Shown: positions 1 through 5,394 of the stretch, in pieces
Layout: each line of letters begins with the position of its first letter
Numbering within the stretch: the first letter of the stretch is position 1
Assembly (NCBI GenBank): GCA_021203585.1
Contig: JAJQAW010000183.1
Span: 4,768 to 10,161 of the forward strand
DNA: 5,394 nt
Direction: 5' to 3'
Source of the DNA: Rikenellaceae bacterium
Lineage (GTDB): Bacteria; Bacteroidota; Bacteroidia; Bacteroidales; Rikenellaceae
The notes under the pieces: generated by a model
Told to the model about the DNA's origin: nothing
Databases searched by the model: none
The model's input: the letters and a program-made list of their open reading frames with translations, nothing else
Translations under genes and position numbers: made by a program

Positions 1-564
1 TATGATCAAAAGCTGGACCAGCAAAGCCGGCAATTGAAAAATGCGCAGGATCAAGTGCAGCGGATCATCGCCGAAGAGGCCCGGCGTATGCAAACAACGC
101 CGCGCACGGAGGCGGAAGAGGAGGTGATCATCGCCCTGACCGGGCGGTTCGATCAGAACAAAGGCCGGATGCCGTACCCGGTGAGCGGAGGCGTGGTGAT
201 CGACAAATTCGGGCGGCACAAAGACCCGAACAACCCGAATGTGGAAAAAAATCAACCCGGAATTACCCTGGCTACCGAACGCGGAGCCAATGTGCGCGCC
301 GTTTTCGAAGGGGAAGTATACCGCATCTTTCTACAGCCCGGTTTGGGCAATGTGGTGATCATACAGCACGGTAATTATTTCACCAATTACACCAACCTGG
401 AAACCGTAGCCGTAAAAACCGGGGATAAAGTGGCTACCAACCAGTTGATCGGTAAAGTCTATTCGGGCGACAACGCTGAAAATTATATCCTGAACTTTTC
501 CATCTCGGACGCTGCCAATTACCCGCCGGTATTCGTGAACCCGGAGCAGTGGTTGAGAAGATAA
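1..564 (+). CDS. EnvC-like murein hydrolase activator, M23/LytM-type C-terminal domain (5' partial)
   Basis: The frame is open from base 1, so this is the 3' end of a longer gene and no start codon should be assigned inside the window. The first ~30 codons are charged and Gln/Glu/Lys-rich, like the end of the coiled coil that precedes the LytM domain in EnvC-type proteins. The LytM fold follows, recognisable by a GRHKDP turn (211-228), GNVVIIQHG (349-372), YTNLE and GDKVATNQLIG. The zinc-site residues of active M23 peptidases are missing: the HxGxD motif reads QPGIT (253-267), and the first His of the usual L-H-F strand is Asn (493-495). The His at 367-369 is kept. This pattern fits EnvC/NlpD-type factors, which activate amidases for septal peptidoglycan splitting in the periplasm rather than cutting themselves. 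The amidase partner is not visible. The gene ends 13 bp before ybeY and is probably cotranscribed with it. The family call is firm; the exact orthologue is not. Confidence 0.85.
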   Translation, partial: YDQKLDQQSRQLKNAQDQVQRIIAEEARRMQTTPRTEAEEEVIIALTGRFDQNKGRMPYPVSGGVVIDKFGRHKDPNNPNVEKNQPGITLATERGANVRAVFEGEVYRIFLQPGLGNVVIIQHGNYFTNYTNLETVAVKTGDKVATNQLIGKVYSGDNAENYILNFSISDAANYPPVFVNPEQWLRR

Positions 565-577
565 TGGGTCGCGAACT

Positions 578-997
578 ATGGCTATCCACTACTATACCGA
601 AGCCTGTACGCTGAAATTCGGCAACCGGCGTAAAGTGAACCGTTGGATTCAAGAAACGATCCGGGCGGAGGGCCGGAAATCCGGCCAGATCAGTATCATC
701 TTTTGCTCGGACGACTACCTGCTACAACTGAACCGGCAGCACCTGAATCACGATTATTATACCGATATTATTACCTTCGATTACGGGCAGGAAAATGGCC
801 TTTGCGGAGATTTGTTCATCAGCGTGGACACGGTCCGCCACAATGCCGAGCAATACGGAGTGAGTCTGCTCGATGAATTGCACCGTGTCATCATCCACGG
901 AATCCTTCACCTGTGCGGTTATCCGGATAAGACCCCGGAGCAGGCTCGGCGAATGCGAGCCAAAGAGGATTTTTATTTGAACCTGCTCCGGCTTTAA
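578..997 (+). CDS. ybeY: Endoribonuclease YbeY (rRNA maturation factor)
   Basis: This encodes 139 residues, a little shorter than the ~150-residue E. coli protein but normal for the family. YbeY is a cytoplasmic, zinc-dependent single-strand endoribonuclease involved in 16S rRNA 3'-end maturation and ribosome quality control. Diagnostic segments are TDIITFDY (residues 62-69), GDLFIS (77-82) and the metal-binding stretch HGILHLCGYPDK (107-118). The first two zinc ligands are H107 and H111. The third position, usually His in the HGxLHLxGYDH motif, is Asp117 here, which from memory is common in Bacteroidota YbeY and so is not a sign of decay. The ATG at 578 is preferred because the N-terminus then matches the family length and it lies 13 bp after the previous stop. 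No Shine-Dalgarno site is visible, as is usual in this phylum. A 45 bp gap separates it from the U32 gene. Confidence 0.95.
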   Translation: MAIHYYTEACTLKFGNRRKVNRWIQETIRAEGRKSGQISIIFCSDDYLLQLNRQHLNHDYYTDIITFDYGQENGLCGDLFISVDTVRHNAEQYGVSLLDELHRVIIHGILHLCGYPDKTPEQARRMRAKEDFYLNLLRL

Positions 998-1042
998 TTT
1001 TTTCCATGTTCCGGTAATCGCCCTATCCTTGTATAATAGACC

Positions 1043-2296
1043 ATGAACCGCAGAGAAATAGAGATAATGGCCCCGGTAGGTTCCTACGAATCCCTGATGG
1101 GTGCGATTCAAGGAGGCGCCGATTCGGTATATTTTGGAGTGGAGCGGCTCAATATGCGATCGGTATCTTCAGCCAATTTCACGTTGGACGATTTGGCCCG
1201 TATTGTCTCCATTTGCCGGGAAAACGGTCTGAAAAGTTACCTCACCGTAAATACCATTCTATACGACGAAGACCTTCCGCAGATGCGGGCCATCCTGGAT
1301 CGAGCCCGCGCCGAACAGGTGAGCGCAGTGATCGCTTCGGACCAGGCGGCCATCTTTTATGCCCGATCGATCGGTCTGGAAGTTCATATCTCCACCCAGT
1401 TGAATGTATCCAATATCGAAACCGTAGCCTTTTACGCCGCTTTCGCGGATATCATGGTATTGGCCCGGGAGCTTACCTTGCAGCAGATCGCTCGCATTCA
1501 CCGGCAAATTCACCAACGGGATATCCGCGGTCCGCACGGTGAACCGGTGAAAATCGAGTTGTTTTGTCACGGGGCCTTGTGTATGGCCGTTTCCGGAAAA
1601 TGCTACCTCAGTCTGCACGATGCAGCGCAATCGGCCAACCGGGGGTCCTGCCGGCAGATTTGCCGCAGAAGCTATCGGGTACAGGACCGGGAAACGGGAG
1701 CCGAGCTTCAGATCGAGAATCCCTATATCCTGTCGCCCCAAGATCTTTGTACGATCGATTTTCTGGATGAAATCATCGATGCCGGAGTGCGGGTATTGAA
1801 AATCGAAGGACGCGCTCGTTCGGCCGAATATGTAAAACGGGTGTGCCAATGCTACAACGAAGCGTTGGATGCGATTGCCGAAGGGAGTTATACTCCACAG
1901 AAGGGGCGGGCCTGGAAAGAGAGGCTTGCCGAGGTCTTCAATCGGGGTTTCTGGGGCGGGTATTACCTGGGGCAGCCGCTCGGTCAATGGAGCCGGAATT
2001 ACGGCTCTTCGGCGACCCGGCGAAAAGTTTATGTGGGCAAGGTGACCAATTACTTTTCCCAGCTGGGGGTAGCCGAAATTCTGATCGAAGCCACACCGCT
2101 CGATGCGGGGGAATCGGTGCTGATCCTGGGGGAGACTACCGGGGTCCAGGAATTTACTGCGGAGGAAATCCGGGTGGAGCTGCAACCGGTTGGGACGGCC
2201 CTTCAGGGAGTCCGCTGTTCGCTAAAAACACCGGATAAAGTGCGCCGGAACGATAAATTATACAAATGGGTTACGGTCTCCAAGGAGGTGAAATAA
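1043..2296 (+). CDS. U32 family protein, probable RNA hydroxylation factor (TrhP/YegQ-like)
   Basis: This encodes 417 residues. It matches the peptidase U32 signature E-x-F-x2-G-[SA]-[LIVM]-C-x4-G-x-C-x-[LIVM]-S exactly at residues 172-190 (ELF...GALC...GKCYLS). The N-terminus EIMAPVGSYESL followed by GGADSVYFG (24-32) is typical of the family's barrel. Further cysteines at 203, 207 and 236 (the last in SPQDLC) lie where family members bind an iron-sulfur cluster together with C180 and C187. Although named peptidases, characterised members act in RNA hydroxylation: TrhP makes 5-hydroxyuridine at tRNA position 34 and RlhA acts on 23S rRNA C2501. At 417 residues it is closer to TrhP/YegQ than to the longer RlhA, but the sequence does not settle the substrate, so no symbol is given. 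The ATG at 1043 gives the conserved start. The end appears complete (KLYKWVTVSKEVK, then TAA). It is the last intact gene before the degraded region. Confidence 0.9.
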   Translation: MNRREIEIMAPVGSYESLMGAIQGGADSVYFGVERLNMRSVSSANFTLDDLARIVSICRENGLKSYLTVNTILYDEDLPQMRAILDRARAEQVSAVIASDQAAIFYARSIGLEVHISTQLNVSNIETVAFYAAFADIMVLARELTLQQIARIHRQIHQRDIRGPHGEPVKIELFCHGALCMAVSGKCYLSLHDAAQSANRGSCRQICRRSYRVQDRETGAELQIENPYILSPQDLCTIDFLDEIIDAGVRVLKIEGRARSAEYVKRVCQCYNEALDAIAEGSYTPQKGRAWKERLAEVFNRGFWGGYYLGQPLGQWSRNYGSSATRRKVYVGKVTNYFSQLGVAEILIEATPLDAGESVLILGETTGVQEFTAEEIRVELQPVGTALQGVRCSLKTPDKVRRNDKLYKWVTVSKEVK

Positions 2297-2298
2297 AA

Positions 2299-2872
2299 CA
2301 CCGGCCGATTCGATGGGCAGGTGCTTCGGGGGATGCCGAGCGCATCGTGTGCATGTCTTCCTCTTACGTAGCGAGGCTGGATGCCCTCGGTGCGGTGGAA
2401 TCGGAAGCCGGGTTTTTCGGTATCGATTACATTTTCAAATGCGTACGTATCGAGCCACAAGGAGAGCATCGCCGATGTGGGTTTCGACGGGAATCTGAAT
2501 TATAAATGATTGGACTCGCTTGAGTCGGATGCGGTGTCTATACGGAATCGATCGCGCCGGGAACTCCAGCCGCTCCCTGCCCGTCGTTTTGGAGGAGGCT
2601 TATCGGCTGACCGCTCGAGCGGATGTGTGGGTTAACGCAGAGCAGTTTCAACAGCCTGGAGGAACTAAAAAAAAGGTTTTCCGAAATTCGCCAATACCCG
2701 GCGTGTCCCACAGGACCGGGTGTATAACTGTACCCGGCGGGTAAATGCCGCCGGAGGAAACGATTTTTGGGAATCCGGCTTGGTGAATCCCGATCTCCAT
2801 CTTCGCGATCTGATCCGGATTTTCCATCCGGACCTCATTTCCGAAGATTTCGTGTACTATTTACCGTTGGGG
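2299..2872 (+). pseudogene. Degraded BtuF-like ABC transporter substrate-binding protein
   Basis: No single frame gives a protein, but pieces in successive frames line up with the Bacteroidota BtuF-like (COG0614-type) binding proteins. Frame 1 (2299-2433) gives ERIVCMSSSYVARLDALGAV and GIDYI. Frame 2 (from 2435) gives SNAYVSS and IADVGFDGNLNYK, then an in-frame TGA (2507-2509), then LDSLESDAV. Frame 3 (about 2535-2650) gives LYGID joined to LEEAYRLTARADVWVNAEQF. Frame 1 (2650-2679) gives NSLEELKKRF. Frame 2 (2681-2872) gives PKFANTRRVPQDRVYN, GGNDFWESGLVNPDL and DLIRIFHPDL. The signal peptide and first part are missing, and the middle of the protein, probably over a hundred residues, is deleted near 2540-2570. 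Intact relatives are lipoproteins or periplasmic proteins that deliver corrinoids or iron complexes to an inner-membrane ABC transporter. The remnant begins directly after the U32 stop. Family recognition is from remembered motifs; the ligand is inferred. Confidence 0.82.
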
Positions 2873-3309
2873 ATAAGGACCTCCATCCAGAATGATGCGG
2901 TCACTTACTATCGCCCGCAAAATGCTCGTTCCAGCATCTATTGGGAAGACGATCAGGGAAATAACGGATACGTGGAGTGGAATTTGTTGCATCCCCTGGA
3001 TAGTTACGATCCCTAGGGGTGGAAGAAGATTCCTATACGCTTCGGGGTACCCGGTTGGAGAGCAGAACTTCCTACATCGACGGGGTCGGCTGGTACAACG
3101 CCCCGTACGATTGGGCATATGCGGATAATTATGGCCCGAATACCTTCCGGATCAGCGATGCGGTCCATGCAGCCGGCCAACCAGTAGAGTTGAAGTTTAT
3201 CGATTTTGTCAAAGTTCAGACCGGTGTTCAAGCCATGGCGGGAATACTCGGCGAAGTGTCGACCGAGGTCCTTGCCATTCGCGATTATCACATGGTCCGG
3301 GAGCAATAG
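2873..3309 (+). pseudogene. C-terminal remnant of a Bacteroidota secreted surface protein from BtuB-type uptake loci
   Basis: Frame 2 (2873-3016) reads TSIQNDAVTYYRP, YWEDDQGNNGYVEW and LLHPLDSYDP, and ends at TAG (3014-3016). Frame 1 (3019-3309) takes over at once with EEDSYTLRGTRLESR, YNAPYDWAYADNYG, FRISDAV, PVELKFIDFVKVQTGV and LGEVSTEVL, then a TAG. The two pieces are consecutive parts of one protein family: large secreted 'cell surface proteins' of Bacteroidota, often with PKD domains and encoded beside BtuB-like TonB-dependent receptors. A short indel near 3010-3018 explains the frame change. The whole N-terminal part, including any signal peptide, is missing. The 5' end is fused in frame to the preceding binding-protein remnant. 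The C-terminus looks close to complete. The GTG at 3019 gives a 96-codon open frame with no sign of being a real start. The B12 association is by remembered gene neighbourhood, not shown here. Confidence 0.72.
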
Positions 3310-3439
3310 AAAGCCCGCAGTGAATTTCCTGATTTTACCCATGGAGCCGGGTTCGATCTGCTCTTGAAAAAGCCGGGAAACGAACCGCAGAGAAAAGAAA
3401 TTTGAGCCGAAGAGCAAGGTAGCACTCCCATTTTTACCG

Positions 3440-3447
3440 TATATTTG
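3440..3447 (+). promoter_or_regulatory. Bacteroidota-type -7 promoter element upstream of the AraC-family gene
   Basis: TATATTTG matches the -7 consensus TAnnTTTG exactly, 17 bp before the ATG at 3465. No convincing -33 TTG stands at the usual 19-21 bp spacing. The closest TTTG (3401-3404) is too far upstream, so only half the promoter is supported. The rest of the interval 3310-3464 shows nothing clear. There is a 31-codon open stretch after the TAG at 3307-3309, ending at a TGA near 3403, which I could not assign. Confidence 0.55.
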
Positions 3448-3464
3448 TTATTAAAATCGAACCC

Positions 3465-4310
3465 ATGGCAGAGAACATACCTTCGCAATCGTCCGGCGGG
3501 AAACCTTTCCGGTATTCGGATATCTTTTTCACCTGTTATTTTAACGATGAAACCTCGTGCTCACACCAATCGCGCGACCACGCGCTCAATTATGTCTATT
3601 CGGGCGAAATGATCCTGGACGACGGGAAAAAGTAAACCCGCGTCCGTCAAGGAGAATGTGTGTTCATCCGCCGGGATCACCGCCTAATGCTGACTAAGAA
3701 GCCACTCGAGGGCGAGCAATATTGCGGCATTTTTCTGAACTTCACCCGCAAATTTCTGCGGGAGATGTATCGGATGCCGGATAAGAAGCCATGGTCCGAG
3801 AATATCCCCAAATGGAAAGAAAGCGGGGTCAAACTACCTCGCAGACCGGAAATCGAAAGCCTTTTCAGTTCGATGATTCCTTATTTCGACCCCTCGGTCG
3901 AACCGAAGGAGGATTTGATGCGGCTCAAGCTGAAAGAGGAACTGTTGGTATTGCTGCATATGAATGAACGGTTCGCCCCGACTGTATTCGATTTCACCCA
4001 GCCGTGGAAAATCGACATCCTGGATTTTCTGAATCAGAATTACATGTATGAATTTACGTTGGAAGAGTTGGCTCATTTCACCGGCCGCAGCCTGGCCACT
4101 TTCAAGCGGGACTTCAAAAAAGTGAGTGAACTTACCCCTCAAAAATGGTTGATCCGAAAACGACTCGAGGTAGCCTTTGAAAAAATGAAGTCCACAGGAG
4201 CCAAAGTCCAGCAGGTTCATGCGGATGTAGGATTTAAAAACGCTTCCCATTTTACCACAGCGTTTAAAAAACAGTTCGGAATTCCGCCTTCTGCCATACG
4301 GAGAGAGTAG
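3465..4310 (+). pseudogene. AraC-family transcriptional regulator gene interrupted by one in-frame stop
   Basis: From the ATG at 3465 one frame runs to the TAG at 4308-4310, 281 codons if the single internal TAA (3633-3635, codon 57) is ignored. That is a normal length for this family. The N-terminal part resembles a cupin-like sensor domain (ALNYVYSGEMILDDGKK, then RQGECVFIRRDHR after the stop). The C-terminus is a clear AraC double helix-turn-helix: TLEELAHFTGRSLATFKRDF (about 198-217 in read-through numbering) and VGFKNASHFTTAFKKQFG (about 255-272). No other damage is visible, so the lesion looks recent, for example CAA to TAA. TAA is also the normal stop of the three intact genes here, which argues against recoding. 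Restart at GTG 3660, behind AAGGAG (3649-3654), could give a 216-residue protein lacking the start of the sensor domain. Such regulators often control a neighbouring gene, and the hydrolase downstream is the obvious candidate (inference). Confidence 0.85.
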
Positions 4311-4345
4311 CCAGAAACGATTGAACTTCAGAGCAAAAGAGATTG

Positions 4346-4381
4346 AGCCTCACAACCAAAGGGTTGTGGGGCTTTTGGTTT
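4346..4381 (+). terminator. Rho-independent terminator after the AraC-family gene
   Basis: A 12 bp stem pairs 4346-4357 (AGCCTCACAACC) with 4362-4373 (GGTTGTGGGGCT), with one G-T wobble and a four-base AAAG loop. A T-rich tail (TTTTGGTTT, 4373-4381) follows. It starts 35 bp after the regulator's stop, the right place to end that transcript. The tail is interrupted by GG, so efficiency may be moderate. Confidence 0.85.
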
Positions 4382-4388
4382 ACATTTG
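4381..4388 (+). promoter_or_regulatory. Bacteroidota-type -7 promoter element for the hydrolase gene
   Basis: TACATTTG matches TAnnTTTG exactly and begins at the last T of the preceding terminator tail. The hydrolase ATG is at 4421, so the leader would be roughly 25-30 nt. A TTG at 4364-4366, inside the terminator stem, is only 14 bp upstream, shorter than the usual -33 spacing, so the -33 part is unsure. Confidence 0.6.
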
Positions 4389-4420
4389 CTCCGAATGCAT
4401 AAGAATTAAAAATCAAGTCC

Positions 4421-5394
4421 ATGAACAAAACAACGGAATGTCGAATCCTGGCTATCGGGAGTATTCTCCCGCTCTGGGGTTATTCCAAGTGTCAAACGCA
4501 ATCCATGATGAAGACACCGGCTTTTACCACGGCATGGGATAAGACCTTTCCGCCCAGCGAGCGGGTGATCCACCGAAAAGTACAATTTACCAACCGCTTC
4601 GGTATCACCCTGACGGGTGATCTGTACAGGCCGAAAAGCGCCGAAGGCCCACAAGCCGCCGTGGCGGTCTGCGGACCGTTCAGTGCGGTGAAAGAACAAT
4701 CCTCCGGACTATACGCGCAAACTTTGGCCGAGCGCGGTTTCGTCACCCTGGCTTTCGATCCCTCCTATACCGGAGAGAGCGGGGGAGAACCCCGTTACGT
4801 GGCTTCTCCCGATATCAATACCGAAGATTTTAGCGCAACCGTAGATTTTCTCGCTTTGCAGGATGAGGTGGATCCGCAACGCATCGGCATCCTCGGCATC
4901 TGCGGCTGGGGCGGATTGGCTCTCAACGCCGCCGCATTGGATACCCGCATCCGAGCTACGGTTGCCTCCACAATGTACGATATGAGCCGGGTCAGTGCCT
5001 ACGGCTACAACGATTCGATGGATGCCCAGGCCCGACACCATCTGCGTGAGCAACTCAATGCCCGGCGCACCGTCGATGCGCGTAACGGAACTTACACCCG
5101 GGGCGGCGGCGTGGTCGATCCCTTGCCGGAAGATGCGCCGCCGTTTATTCGGGACTATCACGCTTATTATAAAACCGGCCGGGGCTACCATGCGCGTTCG
5201 TTGAATTCGACCGACGGGTGGAACGCTACTTCCCCGCTTTCCTTTATCAATACCCGGCAGTTATCCTATGCCGATGAAATCCGCCGTCCGGTATTGATCG
5301 TCCATGGCCAAGAGGCTCATTCCCGCTATTTCGGCGAGGATGCCTTCCAAGCGCTCACCGGCGACAACAAAGAATTGTTCATCGTGCCCGGGGC
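4421..5394 (+). CDS. Alpha/beta hydrolase, YcjY/dienelactone-hydrolase-like (3' partial)
   Basis: An uninterrupted frame runs from the ATG at 4421 off the right edge (324 codons plus two bases). The core is an alpha/beta hydrolase: a strand-turn region GFVTLAFDPSYTGESGGEPR (106-125), then RIGILGICGWGG (154-165) as the nucleophile elbow with Cys161 in the G-x-C-x-G-G form, then VASTMYDMSRV and the late strand VLIVHGQEAHSRYF (291-304), where Glu298 may be the acidic triad member. The catalytic His is expected just beyond the window. Motifs such as CGWGGLALNA, YDMSRV, GYND and HGxEAHSRYF match the poorly characterised YcjY-like hydrolases; the substrate is unknown. Residues 9-19 are hydrophobic after a short N-terminus, suggesting a weak signal peptide, though no proper lipobox precedes Cys24. 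Start codons at 4505 or 4508 would give a cytosolic form. The ATG at 4421 is preferred from its distance to the promoter. Confidence 0.87.
   Translation, partial: MNKTTECRILAIGSILPLWGYSKCQTQSMMKTPAFTTAWDKTFPPSERVIHRKVQFTNRFGITLTGDLYRPKSAEGPQAAVAVCGPFSAVKEQSSGLYAQTLAERGFVTLAFDPSYTGESGGEPRYVASPDINTEDFSATVDFLALQDEVDPQRIGILGICGWGGLALNAAALDTRIRATVASTMYDMSRVSAYGYNDSMDAQARHHLREQLNARRTVDARNGTYTRGGGVVDPLPEDAPPFIRDYHAYYKTGRGYHARSLNSTDGWNATSPLSFINTRQLSYADEIRRPVLIVHGQEAHSRYFGEDAFQALTGDNKELFIVPG

Noticed and set aside
1024..1037. Possible promoter before the U32 gene (TATCCTTG at 1024-1031, TATAAT-like bases at 1032-1037)
   Set aside because: The match to TAnnTTTG is imperfect, no -33 TTG is correctly spaced, and the leader would be only a few bases. 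Readthrough from the ybeY transcript is at least as likely.
1259..2185. Long minus-strand open frame opposite the U32 gene
   Set aside because: It is a shadow of the well-supported U32 gene, with no recognisable motif in its translation.
2282..2313. AAGGAGGTG near the U32 stop, followed by an ATG at 2313 and a 61-codon frame
   Set aside because: The translated frame is low-complexity and unlike any known protein, while the overlapping frame 1 clearly carries the binding-protein motifs. The purine run is mostly U32 coding sequence.
3019..3309. 96-codon open frame as an independent small gene
   Set aside because: Its sequence is the direct continuation of the surface-protein segment that ends at 3013, and it has no plausible start signal, so it is a pseudogene piece.
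3348..3387. Inverted repeat GGTTCG/CGAACC (3350-3355 and 3381-3386) as a terminator or operator
   Set aside because: Only six base pairs with a 25-base loop and no T-tail; too weak to call.
1045..3395. 14-base exact repeat GAACCGCAGAGAAA at 1045-1058 and 3382-3395
   Set aside because: Similarity stops at both ends and the first copy is coding sequence at the U32 start. A lone match this short can occur by chance in a window of this size.
3633..3635. Stop codon recoding (TAA read as sense)
   Set aside because: TAA is the normal terminator of the envC-like, ybeY and U32 genes in this window, so a recoded genetic code is not supported.

Overview
The window looks like a chromosomal stretch from a member of the Bacteroidota, probably the Bacteroidales and possibly a Rikenellaceae/Alistipes-like organism (inference; no marker here fixes the genus). 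The evidence is the protein types, the lack of Shine-Dalgarno sites before most intact genes, and two exact matches to the Bacteroidota -7 promoter element TAnnTTTG (3440-3447 and 4381-4388).

All genes lie on the + strand. Positions 1-2296 hold three intact, closely spaced housekeeping genes: the 3' end of an EnvC-type degenerate M23/LytM factor (1-564), ybeY for the rRNA-maturation endoribonuclease (578-997), and a U32-family gene of the TrhP/RlhA RNA hydroxylation type (1043-2296). The first two are 13 bp apart and probably cotranscribed. Together this block serves cell division/peptidoglycan splitting and RNA maturation.

Positions 2299-3309 are a gene graveyard. Reading across frames shows remnants of two genes. 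The first is a BtuF-like (COG0614-type) substrate-binding protein of an ABC transporter, broken by several frame changes, an in-frame stop and a large internal deletion. It is followed, without an intergenic gap and in the same frame, by the C-terminal part of a secreted Bacteroidota surface protein of the kind often encoded next to BtuB-type TonB-dependent receptors. This is best read as the decayed remains of a corrinoid (vitamin B12) or similar metal-complex uptake locus.

Positions 3440-4310 hold a promoter and an AraC-family regulator gene that is intact except for an in-frame TAA at codon 57. A strong terminator hairpin (4346-4381) follows. A -7 element starting on the terminator's last base then leads into an alpha/beta hydrolase gene of the YcjY type (4421 to the window end), with a cysteine in the nucleophile-elbow position. 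This open frame runs off the right edge. No tRNA, rRNA, CRISPR array, insertion sequence or riboswitch was recognised. The most notable feature is the run of three adjacent broken genes (about 2.0 kb) between intact genes, rather than a new system.
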